Assembly: GCA_963704535.1 (NCBI GenBank)
Contig: OY969916.1
Coordinates: forward strand, 8,184,001 to 8,248,000
Direction: 5' to 3'
DNA length: 64,000 bases
Source: G963704535 sp963704535
GTDB lineage: Bacteria; Chloroflexota; Chloroflexia; Chloroflexales; Roseiflexaceae
Part shown: positions 1 to 8,175 of the stretch, in pieces
Numbering within the stretch: position 1 is the stretch's first letter
Layout of the letters: each line of letters opens with the position of its first letter
Program-made: the position numbers and the translations under genes
Notes under the pieces: generated by a model
What the model was told of the DNA's origin: nothing
The model's input: the letters and a program-made list of their open reading frames with translations, nothing else
Database searches by the model: none

Positions 1-1082
1 AATCGTCCACGTAGGGCAGCGCGGCCTGCATGCCCTGCGTCAGCGGCTGGTAGTCGCGGCCGCCCAGCAGCGGGTTGAGCCAGATCAGCCGGTGGCAAGA
101 GCGCTGGAGCCGGCCCATCTCGCGGCCGAGCAGTTGCGATTCGCCGCGGTCCCAGCCGTCGCTGATCAGCAGCACCACCGCCCCGCGCCCCAGCACGCGC
201 CGCGCCCAGGTGTAGTTGAAGTCCTTCAGCGTTTCGCCGATGCGCGTGCCGCCGGACCAGTCGACCACCTGCTTGCTGACGTAGCCGACCGCGTCGTCGA
301 TGTCGCGTTCGCGCAGCAGCCGGGTGATGCGGGTCAGGCGCGTGCCGAACACAAACGCCTCGACATCGCGCAGGCCGTTGGAGATGGTGTGGACGAACTG
401 GAGCAGAATGCGACTGTAGCGGTCCATCGAGCCGCTGATATCGCACAGCACCACCAGCGGGCGCTGGCGCATACGCACCTCGCGCCAGGTCAGCTCGATC
501 GGCTCCCCGCCGTAGCGCAGGTTGCGGCGCAGCACCCGGCGCATGTCGATCTGCCGGCCGCGCGCCGTGGGTCGGCGGCGGCGGGTCTTGCGCGGCGCGA
601 TGCGCCAGACCAGCTCCTTCAGCAGCGCCTTGCAGGCCTGGACCTCCTCCCAGGTGAAGGTGCCGAAGTCCTTGGTGCGCAGCGCCTCGCTGGCGCTGTA
701 GGACAGTAGGATCTCGATCTGATCTTGCTTGTCCTCGCTCGTCGTCGCCCTGGCCGGCGCCGGGATCACGCGGGCGGCGCGGCAGGCGCAGCGGCTTGCC
801 GGGCAGCTTGAGTTGTGGGACGACCAGGCCGGTCGGGTCGGAGGATTGCGTGCGCCAGAAGAAGGCGAAGGCCGTGTCGAACAGCGGCAGGTCCTCGTGG
901 CGCCGGATCAGCGTGCAGCGCGCAGCGCTCCGAAAGTCCTCGCGGCTGGTGATCGGCACGTGGTCGAGTGCCCGCACCAGTTCGAGCGCCTGGCCGGGGC
1001 TGACGTCCACACCCATCTCGCGCAGCAGGTGGGTGAACGCGAGCACGTAGGTGAGCAGGTGGCCGGATGATGTATCGTTCAT
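1..1082 (-). CDS. VWA-domain protein (CoxE-like), partial and frameshifted
   Basis: Reading the minus strand from the ATG at 1082 gives a protein that begins MNDTSSGHLLTYVLAF and contains a MIDAS-type VWA motif (CDISGSM) followed by a Rossmann-like domain; its end lies beyond the window edge. The open frame breaks near position 739: one extra base after a GACGACGAG stretch must be skipped to continue into EDKQDQIEILLSYSASEAL and the VWA domain. VWA proteins of this CoxE-like type are usually encoded beside MoxR ATPases, and one lies just upstream here, so they probably act together as a metal-dependent chaperone/cofactor-insertion pair. Whether the frameshift is real or a consensus error cannot be decided from this sequence. 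Confidence 0.75.
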   Translation of the reverse strand, partial: MNDTSSGHLLTYVLAFTHLLREMGVDVSPGQALELVRALDHVPITSREDFRSAARCTLIRRHEDLPLFDTAFAFFWRTQSSDPTGLVVPQLKLPGKPLRLPRRPRDPGAGQGDDERGQARSDRDPTVLQRQRGAAHQGLRHLHLGGGPGLQGAAEGAGLAHRAAQDPPPPTHGARPADRHAPGAAPQPALRRGADRADLARGAYAPAPAGGAVRYQRLDGPLQSHSAPVRPHHLQRPARCRGVCVRHAPDPHHPAAARTRHRRRGRLRQQAGGRLVRRHAHRRNAEGLQLHLGAARAGARGGGAADQRRLGPRRIATARPRDGPAPALLPPADLAQPAAGRPRLPAADAGHAGRAALRGR

Positions 1083-1248
1083 GATTTACGATTTATGATT
1101 TGCTGATCACGTGACGGGTGATTATCGGCTCTCGCTTCTTCGGGGTTCGGTGGGGCGTATGCAATACGCCCTACGTGCTCTGGCTGGGCTCTTGGTTCTC
1201 GGTTCGCCGATGTCCAGCCTCCATCCTCATATCTTCCCTTTCACCCCT
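1083..1248. repeat. Gap with short-period repeats
   Basis: The gap between the MoxR and VWA genes holds a short ATTTACG/ATTTATG array (about 1083-1105), an 11-bp-arm palindrome GGGCGTATgcAATACGCCC near 1153-1171, and a CTTGTCAT repeat at about 1250-1268 that recurs at 11480-11525. No coding signal is seen. Confidence 0.5.
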
Positions 1249-2167
1249 TCACCTTGTCATCTTGTCATCGGGTCGCTCACGCCCCATCTTCTCCAGCAGC
1301 GCCTGGATGCCGCCGCCGCGCACTTGGGTGATGTCGTCCTGGTACTTGAGGATCGCGCCCAGCGTGTCCTCGACCGCGCCGACGGTGAGCGCCCGCGCGT
1401 CGAGTGCCACCAGCGCCGTGGTCCAGTCCAGCGTCTCGGCGACGCCCGGTAGCTTGTAGAGGTCGAGCTTGCGCAGCTCCTGCACGAAGGCGACCACCTG
1501 GCGCGAAAGCTTCTCGGAGGCGTCCGGCACGCTTGGCGCTGACGATCTGCTGCTCTTTCTCCAGCGACGGGTAGTCGATCCAGTAGAACAGGCAGCGGCG
1601 CTTCAGCGCGTCGTGGACCTCGCGGGTGCGGTTGCTGGTGATGATCACCACCGGCGGCTGGGCGGCGCGGATGGTGCCCAGCTCCGGGATGCTGATCTGC
1701 CAGTCGGAGAGCAGCTCCAGCAGGAACGCCTCGAACTCCTCATCGGCGCGGTCGATCTCGTCGATCAGCAGGACCGGCGGCCGATCGCGGCTCTCCTCGA
1801 TCGCCTGGAGCAGCGGGCGCTTGATCAGGAACTCGGGGCCGAAGATCTCCTTGATCGCGGCCTGCGAGTCAGACGCGCCCATGCTCTCCAGCAGCCGGAT
1901 CTGGAGCATCTGGCGGGTGTAGTTCCACTCGTAGATCGTGGTGTTGACGTCCAGGCCCTCGTAGCACTGGAGGCGAATCAGGCGCCGGTCCAGCATCTGG
2001 GCCAGGGTCTTGGCGACCTCGGTCTTGCCCACGCCGGCCTCGCCCTCCAGCAGCAGCGGCTTCTGGAGCTTGAGGGCCAGGAAGATCGCGGTGGCGAGCG
2101 GCCGGTCGGCGACATAATGGTTTGCGACGAGCGCCTGCTGAAGCTCGTCGATCGTAGCGAAGCTCAT
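1249..2167 (-). CDS. MoxR-family AAA+ ATPase, frameshifted near the C-terminus
   Basis: The product is an AAA+ ATPase of the MoxR family. From the ATG at 2167 (MSFATIDELQQALV) it shows Walker A GEAGVGKTE (residues 42-50), Walker B LLIDEIDR (about 133-140) and the sensor segment IITSNR (about 175-180). The frame is lost near 1535: skipping one C after GCCAAG restores AKVPDASEKLSRQVVAFVQELR and the normal MoxR lid domain up to the stop at 1249. An earlier start at 2266 would add 33 residues translated from a palindromic repeat and is unlikely. It is followed by the VWA gene, the usual partner. The frameshift could be a sequencing error or a recent mutation. Confidence 0.85.
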
Positions 2168-2225
2168 GGCGATGGGCCTTTGTCTTTCTCTAAAAGGCGG
2201 TTTGAAGGGTGCGCTTGTTGCTGGA

Positions 2226-2287
2226 GTTCTGTGGTGAAAAGGATTCTTGAGGGGCAGCCCCCTCAAACTCCCCTTTTTCAGACAGCC
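2226..2287. repeat. Family A palindromic repeat
   Basis: A palindrome of the form GGATTCTTGAGGGG-cag-CCCCCTCAAACTCCCC ending in TTTTTCAGACAG. It lies just upstream of the MoxR start and belongs to the same dispersed family as copies at 5800, 6575, 6920, 8079, 15957, 18041 and 48038. Confidence 0.85.
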
Positions 2288-2341
2288 CCCAGCGGCGACT
2301 CACGGGCGATATTGTAGCACAAGGAAGCAAAGAGCATACAG

Positions 2342-2371
2342 AAGGGACATCGTAGCGGCACGATGTCCCTT
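2342..2371. terminator. Hairpin, probable terminator
   Basis: An 11-bp perfect stem AAGGGACATCG/CGATGTCCCTT is followed on the plus strand by TTTGACGCTTTT. It lies directly after the stop of the secreted-protein gene at 2391, which is read on the minus strand; the T-run is better placed for plus-strand transcription, so it may act in either direction. Confidence 0.55.
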
Positions 2372-2390
2372 TTGACGCTTTTCTGAGTCG

Positions 2391-3155
2391 CTACGGGGCG
2401 ATGAACCTCCATATTGTGCCGTACTCGCTCCAGCCGTAGCTGTTGTGCGCTTTCACCTGCCAGGTATAGGTGGCGCCGGAGACAAAGATCACCTCGTCGG
2501 GCGTGTAGTTGGGCTGCTCAAGCGGCGAGGTGGTGCGCAACGTCGTGCCGTCGGGGTTGATCAGCTTGAGCCGGTAGTAGTCGCCGCCGGGCAGCGGTAC
2601 CCAGGAGAACGTGGGCATCAGCGATGGGGCCGTGGCGCCCTTTTCGGGGGTGAGCAGCGTCAGCTCGACGGGCAGCCGCGCCTCGTCCATGGGCGCCGTG
2701 ATGAACGCGATCGGGTCGGTGAAGTTGATGCCCTGCGGCAGGTGGACGCCGACGCGCCAGTAGTAGGTCGTCGCGGGGTCGAGGTTGTTGCGAATCACCG
2801 AGCGCTGGGCTTCCCGCCCAGGTTCTTCGAGCGTCCTGGTAGTGCTGAACTCGAAGGTCCCGGCGATAAAGGACGGGTCATTGGCGACCTGGACGTAGTG
2901 CTTGGTGCCGGTGATCGCCGTGGTCCAGAGCAGCACCGGCGCGAGAGAGTCGATGTTGGCCTGGCTGGTCGGCTCGTTGAGGAACGGCAGGATCGGAGGT
3001 GTGGCGATGATCGGCAGATTGAGGGAGCAGGTGGGAGGACACGTCGTTTCCTGGGCCACCGGCGCGGCGGCGCTGCCCGCCGGGCCGGTTATGCCCAGCA
3101 GGGCATGGGCCATGATGATGAGAATAATCAACGGGATCTGGATTCGGGCCAACAT
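2391..3155 (-). CDS. Secreted protein with fibronectin-type repeats
   Basis: Unknown specific function. The ATG at 3155 (MLARIQIPLIILIIMAHALLG) is preferred over one at 3227 because it follows GAGAGGAG and begins a good signal peptide (hydrophobic residues about 5-22). The mature part (254 aa in total) carries two Fn3-like segments with the patterns LDPATTYYWRVGV and SGATYTWQVKAHNSYG, typical of extracellular beta-sandwich repeats that place bound ligands or catalytic domains. No enzymatic motif was seen. It stands alone, with a repeat pair behind it and a hairpin after it. Confidence 0.75.
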   Translation of the reverse strand: MLARIQIPLIILIIMAHALLGITGPAGSAAAPVAQETTCPPTCSLNLPIIATPPILPFLNEPTSQANIDSLAPVLLWTTAITGTKHYVQVANDPSFIAGTFEFSTTRTLEEPGREAQRSVIRNNLDPATTYYWRVGVHLPQGINFTDPIAFITAPMDEARLPVELTLLTPEKGATAPSLMPTFSWVPLPGGDYYRLKLINPDGTTLRTTSPLEQPNYTPDEVIFVSGATYTWQVKAHNSYGWSEYGTIWRFIAP

Positions 3156-3189
3156 AACCGCGCGCTCCTCTCTTAACAAAGCTGTCAGA

Positions 3190-3357
3190 CTCCCCTGTTC
3201 GCAGCGGGCACGACTGCGGATGAACACGTGGGTGGGGTTATTCTTGAGGGGCGACTCCTCAAACTCCCCCTTTTCTCCTGTTCGCAGCGGGCACGACTGC
3301 GGATGAACACGTGGGTGGAGTTATTCTTGAGGGGCGACTCCTCAAACTCCCCCTTTC
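3190..3357. repeat. Tandem pair of long-form family A repeats (83-bp period)
   Basis: Two near-identical 83-bp units, each GTTCGCAGCGGGCACGACTG... followed by GGTGGRGTTATTCTTGAGGGGCGACTCCTCAAACTCCCCC. The same long form, inverted, appears near 63720-63800. Confidence 0.9.
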
Positions 3358-3379
3358 ACCTGAGGTGCCAGCCCTTGGT

Positions 3380-3484
3380 GCGCCGCCACGCCGAGGTATT
3401 GAGAGGCGGAGCGAGCCGCACGGATGGGGCGGGTGTGAACCTACCCCATTCCATGCGGCTAATGATCTTCGGCGTGGCGGCCAG
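3380..3484. repeat. Long imperfect palindrome between two genes
   Basis: GCCGCCACGCCGAG at 3382 pairs with CTTCGGCGTGGCGGC at about 3468-3482, and inside it GAGCCGCACGGATGGGG pairs with CCCCATTCCATGCGGCT. The nested arms span about 105 bp. This fits a MITE-like or REP-like element; no coding signal was found in 3358-3551. Confidence 0.7.
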
Positions 3485-3551
3485 GTGCTAGTAAGGTAGC
3501 CTAGCGTTCGTAGTTTAAGATTTGATGAAGCTGTGGTGACTAAATCGTCAT

Positions 3552-5573
3552 CTATGGTCCATCCCAGCGGGTCAGCAGCTCGCGCCCAAGCAGCCCAAGC
3601 TGGACTTCGTGGGGTGTGCCGGCGTGCTCGGGGAAGTGCTCGAAGCGCGCCCGCTCGAAGTACTGGACGGTGTAGGGCTGGTCGGTGTCGGGGCGGCGGG
3701 CCTCGAACGGCTCGGTGATCGGCTGGCCCAGCAGCGGCAGCCCGCCGAGTTGCTGCCAGCGGCCCAGGAATGGCGGGCACAGGCTATGCCCGGTGTCCGG
3801 GAAGAACTGGCAGCCGGGCGGCGCGGCGGCGACTTTGGGCTGGGTCTGCCAGTCGACGCCGAAGCGGCGCAGGATCGCGTCGCCGAGCAGCCCAAGCTGG
3901 ACCGCGTAGGGTGTGCCGGCGTGCTCGGGGAAGTACTCAAAGCGCGCCCGCTCGAAGTACTGGATCGTGCGGGGGCGGCCGGTGCCGGGCTCCGGCTCGA
4001 CGATCTCCTCGGTGAGCGGGTAGCCGAAGCGCGCCAGCCCGCCGTTGCCCTCCCAGAAGCCTCCGAACGCCCCACGCAGGGTGTGGCCGGTGGCCGGGAA
4101 GCGCTGCCCGCCCGGCGCCGCTGGCGCGTCGAACTCGACGTAGGTCGGCCAGCCTTGCTCGTCGAGCAGCAGGTTCAGTACGCCGTTCTGCGGGTAGATC
4201 AGGTAGCGCACGCGGCCGTTCCAGTGGCGCACCAGCGCCTCGCGGCAGCCGCAGGGGATCTGTACGACTTGGCGCGGGTTGTCGGTGTTCCACAGCACGT
4301 CGACGCGGCGCGGCCCGCCGAAGCGGTACCAGTAGGTGCCGGGCATGTCGGCGCGGCGGCCGTCGGCGGGGGCCTCGTGGAGCGCCAGCCCGCCCAGTTC
4401 GCTCGTGAGTACACGGTAGGCCACCAGCGCCGGCTTGCGTAGCGCCGGGTCGCCGAGGTTGAGCGGGAAGGTGCGCCGGACCAGGCCGTAGTTCAGTTCG
4501 TGGAAGCGCTGATCGTAGGCCGGCTGGTCGTAGGGCGCCCAGGGCTGGTTGTCGTTGCGGAAGTCGTACCAGAAGACCTTCTCGATGCTGGGCTGCGCCA
4601 GTGCCATGATGTAGAGCCGGGTCAGGAACTGGGCTTGCTCGTCCTCGCTCACGCCGGGCCAGCCCTGGCTTGAGGCCCAGCCGACTTCGGTGAGCCAGAC
4701 CGGCCTGGCCCCATAGCGTAGCATCATCTCGTCGAGCCGGCCCATTTCCTCCGGGAAGGTGGCCGAGTGGTCGCGCCGCCAGGGCGAGCCCTCGGGCGGG
4801 TCGGGGCGGTAGGGGTGGATCGCCAGGATGTCGAAGTCCTCCCAGGCGCCCAGCTTGCCCAGCGCATCGAGGTAGTCGAAGTAGTCGTAGGTGGTGGGCG
4901 AGGGCGGGTAGCCCCAGACGCTAGCCAGGCCGCCCAGGACGATCACGGCGTCGGGGTCGGCCGATTTGGCGGCGGTGCGGGCGACATCCAGCAGCCGGGC
5001 GTAGTCGGCGATCTCATACAGCCCGCTCTCGTAGCCGGAGACGGTCAGGTTGGGCTCGTTCCAGATCTCCCAGTGGGTAATCGGCCCATTGCCGCGGCCG
5101 TAGCGGGCGACGACCTGGTAGACGTAGTCGCCCCACTCGTTGATCCAGGCGTCGGGCGGCGGGTTCTGGCCTTTGAACCAGGCCGGGTTGTAGTCGAGTA
5201 GACCCATGACACGGATGCCGGCGGCGGCCTGGGTGAAGATGCTGCGGTCGTAGTCGTAGAGGCCGCTGCCGTCGCCGTTCCACTGAAACGGGCCGCCCGG
5301 CTCGCGCTGGACTTTGTCCCAGAAGATCTCTTCACGGGTCCACTGCACGCCGGTCTCCCGCAACAGTGCAACATAAGCGTCGATCTCGTCGCTACGAACG
5401 CGGTTGCCGATCGCGGTGACCATGCCGAAGGGGCTGCTTTTATCGCGCCAGGGCAGCGGGCCTTGGGCCGCCGGGGTGGCGGCCAGGCGCGCGGCGGGCA
5501 GGATGGTGAGGGCGCAGAGCGCGGCGGCGAAGAGCAAGCCGAAACCGGTGCGTCGCCCGGCGCGTAGGGTCAT
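3552..5573 (-). CDS. Secreted glycoside hydrolase (GH39/GH5-like) with two C-terminal repeats
   Basis: Predicted exported clan GH-A glycosidase, 673 aa. The start at 5573 (MTLRAGRRTG) follows AAAGGAGG and begins a signal peptide. The TIM-barrel part holds the acid/base motif WEIWNEPN (about residue 171) and a likely nucleophile in WLTEVGW (about 293), the usual order for GH39/GH5-type retaining enzymes. After residue about 510 come two copies of a roughly 80-residue module with the signatures ATGHTLRGAFGGFWE/DTGHSLCPPFLGRW, then YFERARFEYFPEHAGTPY and VQLGLLG. Similar modules occur at the ends of other exported Chloroflexota enzymes and may be attachment modules; that role is inferred. The substrate is not predictable. 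Confidence 0.85.
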   Translation of the reverse strand: MTLRAGRRTGFGLLFAAALCALTILPAARLAATPAAQGPLPWRDKSSPFGMVTAIGNRVRSDEIDAYVALLRETGVQWTREEIFWDKVQREPGGPFQWNGDGSGLYDYDRSIFTQAAAGIRVMGLLDYNPAWFKGQNPPPDAWINEWGDYVYQVVARYGRGNGPITHWEIWNEPNLTVSGYESGLYEIADYARLLDVARTAAKSADPDAVIVLGGLASVWGYPPSPTTYDYFDYLDALGKLGAWEDFDILAIHPYRPDPPEGSPWRRDHSATFPEEMGRLDEMMLRYGARPVWLTEVGWASSQGWPGVSEDEQAQFLTRLYIMALAQPSIEKVFWYDFRNDNQPWAPYDQPAYDQRFHELNYGLVRRTFPLNLGDPALRKPALVAYRVLTSELGGLALHEAPADGRRADMPGTYWYRFGGPRRVDVLWNTDNPRQVVQIPCGCREALVRHWNGRVRYLIYPQNGVLNLLLDEQGWPTYVEFDAPAAPGGQRFPATGHTLRGAFGGFWEGNGGLARFGYPLTEEIVEPEPGTGRPRTIQYFERARFEYFPEHAGTPYAVQLGLLGDAILRRFGVDWQTQPKVAAAPPGCQFFPDTGHSLCPPFLGRWQQLGGLPLLGQPITEPFEARRPDTDQPYTVQYFERARFEHFPEHAGTPHEVQLGLLGRELLTRWDGP

Positions 5574-5799
5574 GCGGGCCTCCTTTGGTGAGCGGGAAAG
5601 CAAGGAAAGCGCAGAATGAAGGGAAGCGGCGCAGCGTTCCCTTGGGTCTTTGCCTTGTTTCCTTTGCGCGAATCCGCCCGCATCCTACCATATCTTATCC
5701 GGCGCGCGGCGAATGGCAGATGACATTTTTGTGATCGCGCCGCGTGCGCCGGGCTATGCTATAATCGATGCGTTCTGGGCATTTTATCGCCGGAGTTTG

Positions 5800-5860
5800 G
5801 TGGTGGAAAGGGATTCTTGAGGGGGCTGCCCACTCAAACTCCCCCTTTTCGGACAGCTTC
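5800..5860. repeat. Family A palindromic repeat
   Basis: GGTGGTGGAAAGGGATTC with TTGAGGGGGCTGCCCACTCAA and CCCCCTTTTCGGACAGCTTC. It ends just before the start of the membrane-protein gene at 5875. Confidence 0.85.
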
Positions 5861-5874
5861 TACAAGGGACGCGC

Positions 5875-6552
5875 ATGCAGCACACCGAGGATGAGCGCAT
5901 CCTGGCCTCGCTGGCGCACGCCAGCATCGTGGCGAATGCCGCCAACCTGGCTGGGATGCTTGTGACATCGCTGATCTGGATGACGCAGCGCGACCGCTCG
6001 CGCTATGTGGGCGCGCACGCGCTCCAGGCGCTGGTGTACCAGGGCATGGTGCTGGTGATCGGCATGTTCCTGCTGCTGTCCTGGGCCGGGTGCCTGCTGG
6101 TCGCGCTGCTGCTGCCGCCGCTGCTGCGGCCCGACCTGTACCGCGACAGCGGGCCGCCGGCCTCGTTCTGGCTGGCGCTGTTCGGCCTGGTGGTCCCGCT
6201 TGGGTTCTGCATCCTGGCGGCGCTCTACGGCCTCTACGGCGCGTTCCAGGTCTACCGTGGTCGCCCGTTTCGCTACCCGCTGGTCGGCCGTCTGACCCGG
6301 CGCGAGCTTGGGCCTGAGCCTGAGATCGAGCCTGCGTCGGCGGCCGCCTTGGCCACGGCGCCGCAGTCGCCGCTTGACCCATCGCTTGCCGCCGACGCGC
6401 CCGCTCGGCCGCCGGCGCCCGTCTCGACCACGGCGCCGCAGTCGCCGCTCGACCCGTCGCTTGCCGCCGACGCACCGGAGCCGGCGCCACCCGCCGAGGT
6501 TGCATCCCGCCCGGCGCCGGCTCCCCCACCCGATACTGAAGAGGAGCACTGA
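5875..6552 (+). CDS. DUF4870-like membrane protein with Pro/Ala-rich tail
   Basis: A 225-aa protein. Residues 1-150 hold the DUF4870-like arrangement (ERILASLAHASIV, then three or four hydrophobic segments, and a conserved VGAHALQALVYQ loop). The tail from residue about 150 is low-complexity and contains a duplicated 16-residue unit TAPQSPLDPSLAADAP. The ATG follows CTACAAGGGACGCGC. The next gene begins 4 bases after the stop, so the two are probably co-transcribed. Function unknown; this family occurs in many bacteria with no assigned role. Confidence 0.75.
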   Translation: MQHTEDERILASLAHASIVANAANLAGMLVTSLIWMTQRDRSRYVGAHALQALVYQGMVLVIGMFLLLSWAGCLLVALLLPPLLRPDLYRDSGPPASFWLALFGLVVPLGFCILAALYGLYGAFQVYRGRPFRYPLVGRLTRRELGPEPEIEPASAAALATAPQSPLDPSLAADAPARPPAPVSTTAPQSPLDPSLAADAPEPAPPAEVASRPAPAPPPDTEEEH

Positions 6553-6555
6553 ACT

Positions 6556-6906
6556 TTGGAAGAAGAACAGCCTGAGAGATTGTCTGAAAAAGGGCAGGTT
6601 GAGGAGGAAGTCCTCTCAAGACCTGCTTTCCTCCACGGATCGAAAAAGACACGCGAGCCTTTTCAGACAGCTTCTGAGCCCACGAGTGAAATAGATAAGC
6701 GCAATCGCCTGGCCGAGGAGATCTTCGCCTACCGCACGAGCAAGGATGGCCGGGTCTTTATCACCTGGCACGGCCGGCAGGTCAAGATCCTGAAGGGCCG
6801 GTCGGCTCAGAAATTCCTCGCCGACATCGCTGAACTGGATGGGCGCGATGCCCAGTTGATCATGGCGCGGATCACCGGCAACTTCAAGCATGGTAACGAG
6901 CGTTGA
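6556..6906 (+). CDS. Small conserved-type hypothetical with repeat-derived N-terminus
   Basis: 116 aa. The C-terminal 60 residues (AEEIFAYRTSKDGRVFITWHGRQVKILKG... to the end) look like a compact small domain. Residues about 8-40 are translated from a complete family A palindromic repeat (6575-6675), which is open in this frame, so the N-terminal part is repeat-derived. The frame opens at a TTG (6556), and an ATA/ATG alternative start near the domain itself is not evident. It follows the DUF4870 gene by 4 bases. Function unknown. Confidence 0.6.
   Translation: MEEEQPERLSEKGQVEEEVLSRPAFLHGSKKTREPFQTASEPTSEIDKRNRLAEEIFAYRTSKDGRVFITWHGRQVKILKGRSAQKFLADIAELDGRDAQLIMARITGNFKHGNER
6575..6675. repeat. 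Full-length family A palindromic element inside an ORF
   Basis: Terminal inverted repeats GATTGTCTGAAAAAGG and CCTTTTCAGACAGCTTC enclose the palindrome GGCAGGTTGAGGAGGaagTCCTCTCAAGACCTGC. This copy is diverged in the centre and carries no stop in the frame of the host gene. Confidence 0.85.
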
Positions 6907-6919
6907 TCTTCCAATTTTA

Positions 6920-7018
6920 GAGACTGTCTGAAAAGGTTGATTTGTCGCTCGTAGTCCCTGGTGGAAAGGGATTCTTGAGGGAGCAGCCCCCTCAAACTCC
7001 CCCTTTTTAGATAGCTTC
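6920..7018. repeat. Full-length family A element
   Basis: AGACTGTCTGAAAAGG at the left, GGTGGAAAGGGATTCTTGAGGG and the CCCTCAAACTCCCCC arm, then TTTTTAGATAGCTTCC at the right. It fills the gap between the small hypothetical gene and the convergent glycosylase gene. Confidence 0.85.
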
Positions 7019-8053
7019 CTGATATGTGGCGCACATCTCGCGCAGCGGGCAGCCGGTGCAAGCGATGCAGTGGTCGGCGCACTTGCGCGGATCGACGAAC
7101 GTGCGTTTGGCGCCGGGCCGATCCTGGCGCGGCCTGGTCGCCTGGCAGTGGTGGATACAGGCCTCGTTGATCAGCGCGTGCAGGTCCCATAGGAAGTGGC
7201 GCAGGCTGCCGTCGAGGTGGTCCGTGGTTAGTTGTCCGTGGTCCGTGGTCCGTGGTCCGTTGTCCGTCGCGGATTTACGTGAAACGTGTTGCGTGTTGCG
7301 TGTTGCATGGTCCTTGTCTCCCCCTCTCTCCCTCTCCTCCTCTCCATGGCGGTCGGCGGTCGGCGTTCGGGGGGCGCCCACGGAGGGGCCGCCGTACAGG
7401 GTCTGGTTCTCGGTTCTTGGTTCTTGGTTCTTGGTTCTTGGTTCTTCGTCCCAGGGCGTCAGCGCTGCCTCGATCAGCCGCTGGATCGCGTCGTAGGGCG
7501 CGCGGGTGAAGTCGAAGCCGGGGAGCAAGCCCAGCCGGGCGAACAGCCGCCGCGCGTAGGCATCGACGACGAAGACTGGGTGGCTGCCGGCGTAGAGCAT
7601 GATTGTGTCGGCGGTCTCGGGGCCAATGCGGGGGAGCGCCAGTAGCTCGGCCCGCAGCGGCGCGCGGTCCTGCGCGAGCAGCCGCGTTACGTCGCCGCCA
7701 TAATGGTCGAGCAGGTGGCAGCAGATCGCCTGGAGGCCAAGCGCTTTCTGGGTGTAGAAGGCGCATGGGCGCAGCAGCCCGGCCAGCGCGGCGGTGTCGG
7801 CGGCGGCCAGGGCCGCCGGGGTGAGCAGCCCGGCGTCGCGCAGCCGCACGACTGCGGCCTCGGCTGTCTCCCAGCGCGTCTGCTGGACCAGCACCGCCCC
7901 GACGATGATCTCGAACTGCGGCGTGTCGGTGTAGATCGGCCACCAATGCGGCTCGTGGCCGAAGTGCCGGTGGAGTGCGGCGTACATGGCTAGCAGACGG
8001 CCGCGTAGTTCGGCAGAGGCATGGGCGGCCTGCTTTGATATAGTACTGGACAT
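7007..8053 (-). CDS. Endonuclease III-like HhH-GPD DNA glycosylase (MagIII-like) with repeat insertion
   Basis: 348 aa, start ATG at 8053. Residues about 30-200 are an HhH-GPD core: QFEIIVGAVLVQQTRWETAE, the hairpin LPRIGPETAD and the catalytic Asp in VFVVDAYARRL. The lysine of bifunctional endonuclease III is replaced (GPET), as in monofunctional alkyladenine glycosylases of the MagIII kind, so a 3-methyladenine-type role is inferred. The C-terminus has the [4Fe-4S] spacing C-x6-C-x2-C-x5-C (CADHCIACTGCPLREMC). Between the core and the cluster domain, residues about 201-279 are low-complexity (EPRTKNQ EPRTENQ and similar), coded by heptamer repeats at 7218-7448. Normal relatives lack this segment, so it looks like an in-frame expansion. 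Confidence 0.85.
   Translation of the reverse strand: MSSTISKQAAHASAELRGRLLAMYAALHRHFGHEPHWWPIYTDTPQFEIIVGAVLVQQTRWETAEAAVVRLRDAGLLTPAALAAADTAALAGLLRPCAFYTQKALGLQAICCHLLDHYGGDVTRLLAQDRAPLRAELLALPRIGPETADTIMLYAGSHPVFVVDAYARRLFARLGLLPGFDFTRAPYDAIQRLIEAALTPWDEEPRTKNQEPRTENQTLYGGPSVGAPRTPTADRHGEEERERGGDKDHATRNTQHVSRKSATDNGPRTTDHGQLTTDHLDGSLRHFLWDLHALINEACIHHCQATRPRQDRPGAKRTFVDPRKCADHCIACTGCPLREMCATYQEAI
7218..7448. repeat. Mixed heptamer (STRR-like) arrays inside the glycosylase gene
   Basis: Successive tandem heptamers: GTCCGTG (7218-7267), GTTGCGT (about 7287-7306), a pyrimidine-rich CCTCTCT stretch, GGTCGGC (7350-7370) and GGTTCTT (about 7404-7446, five or more units). Together about 230 bp, with no stop on the coding minus strand. 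Confidence 0.9.
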
Positions 8054-8078
8054 AATCTACTTTCTCTCTGTTCCTCAT

Positions 8079-8175
8079 AAACTGTCTTAAAAAGATCTGC
8101 GTCTCACTCGCGATCCGTGGTGGAAAGGGATTCTTGAGGGGTTCTCCCTCAAAATCCCCCTTTTCAGATGGTCTC
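8079..8175. repeat. Full-length family A element
   Basis: AACTGTCTTAAAAAGATC at the left, GGTGGAAAGGGATTC and TTGAGGGGTTCTCCCTCAA in the centre, TTTTCAGATGGTCTC at the right. It starts about 25 bases upstream of the glycosylase start codon. Confidence 0.8.

Noticed and set aside
92..1070. Plus-strand ORFs of 205 and 113 codons.
   Set aside because: They are shadows of the minus-strand VWA protein, whose VWA motifs read on the other strand.
2168..2266. An earlier MoxR start at 2266.
   Set aside because: The added 33 residues come from a family A repeat.
7218..7448. Heptamer arrays as a CRISPR array.
   Set aside because: The units are 7 bp, contiguous and without unique spacers.
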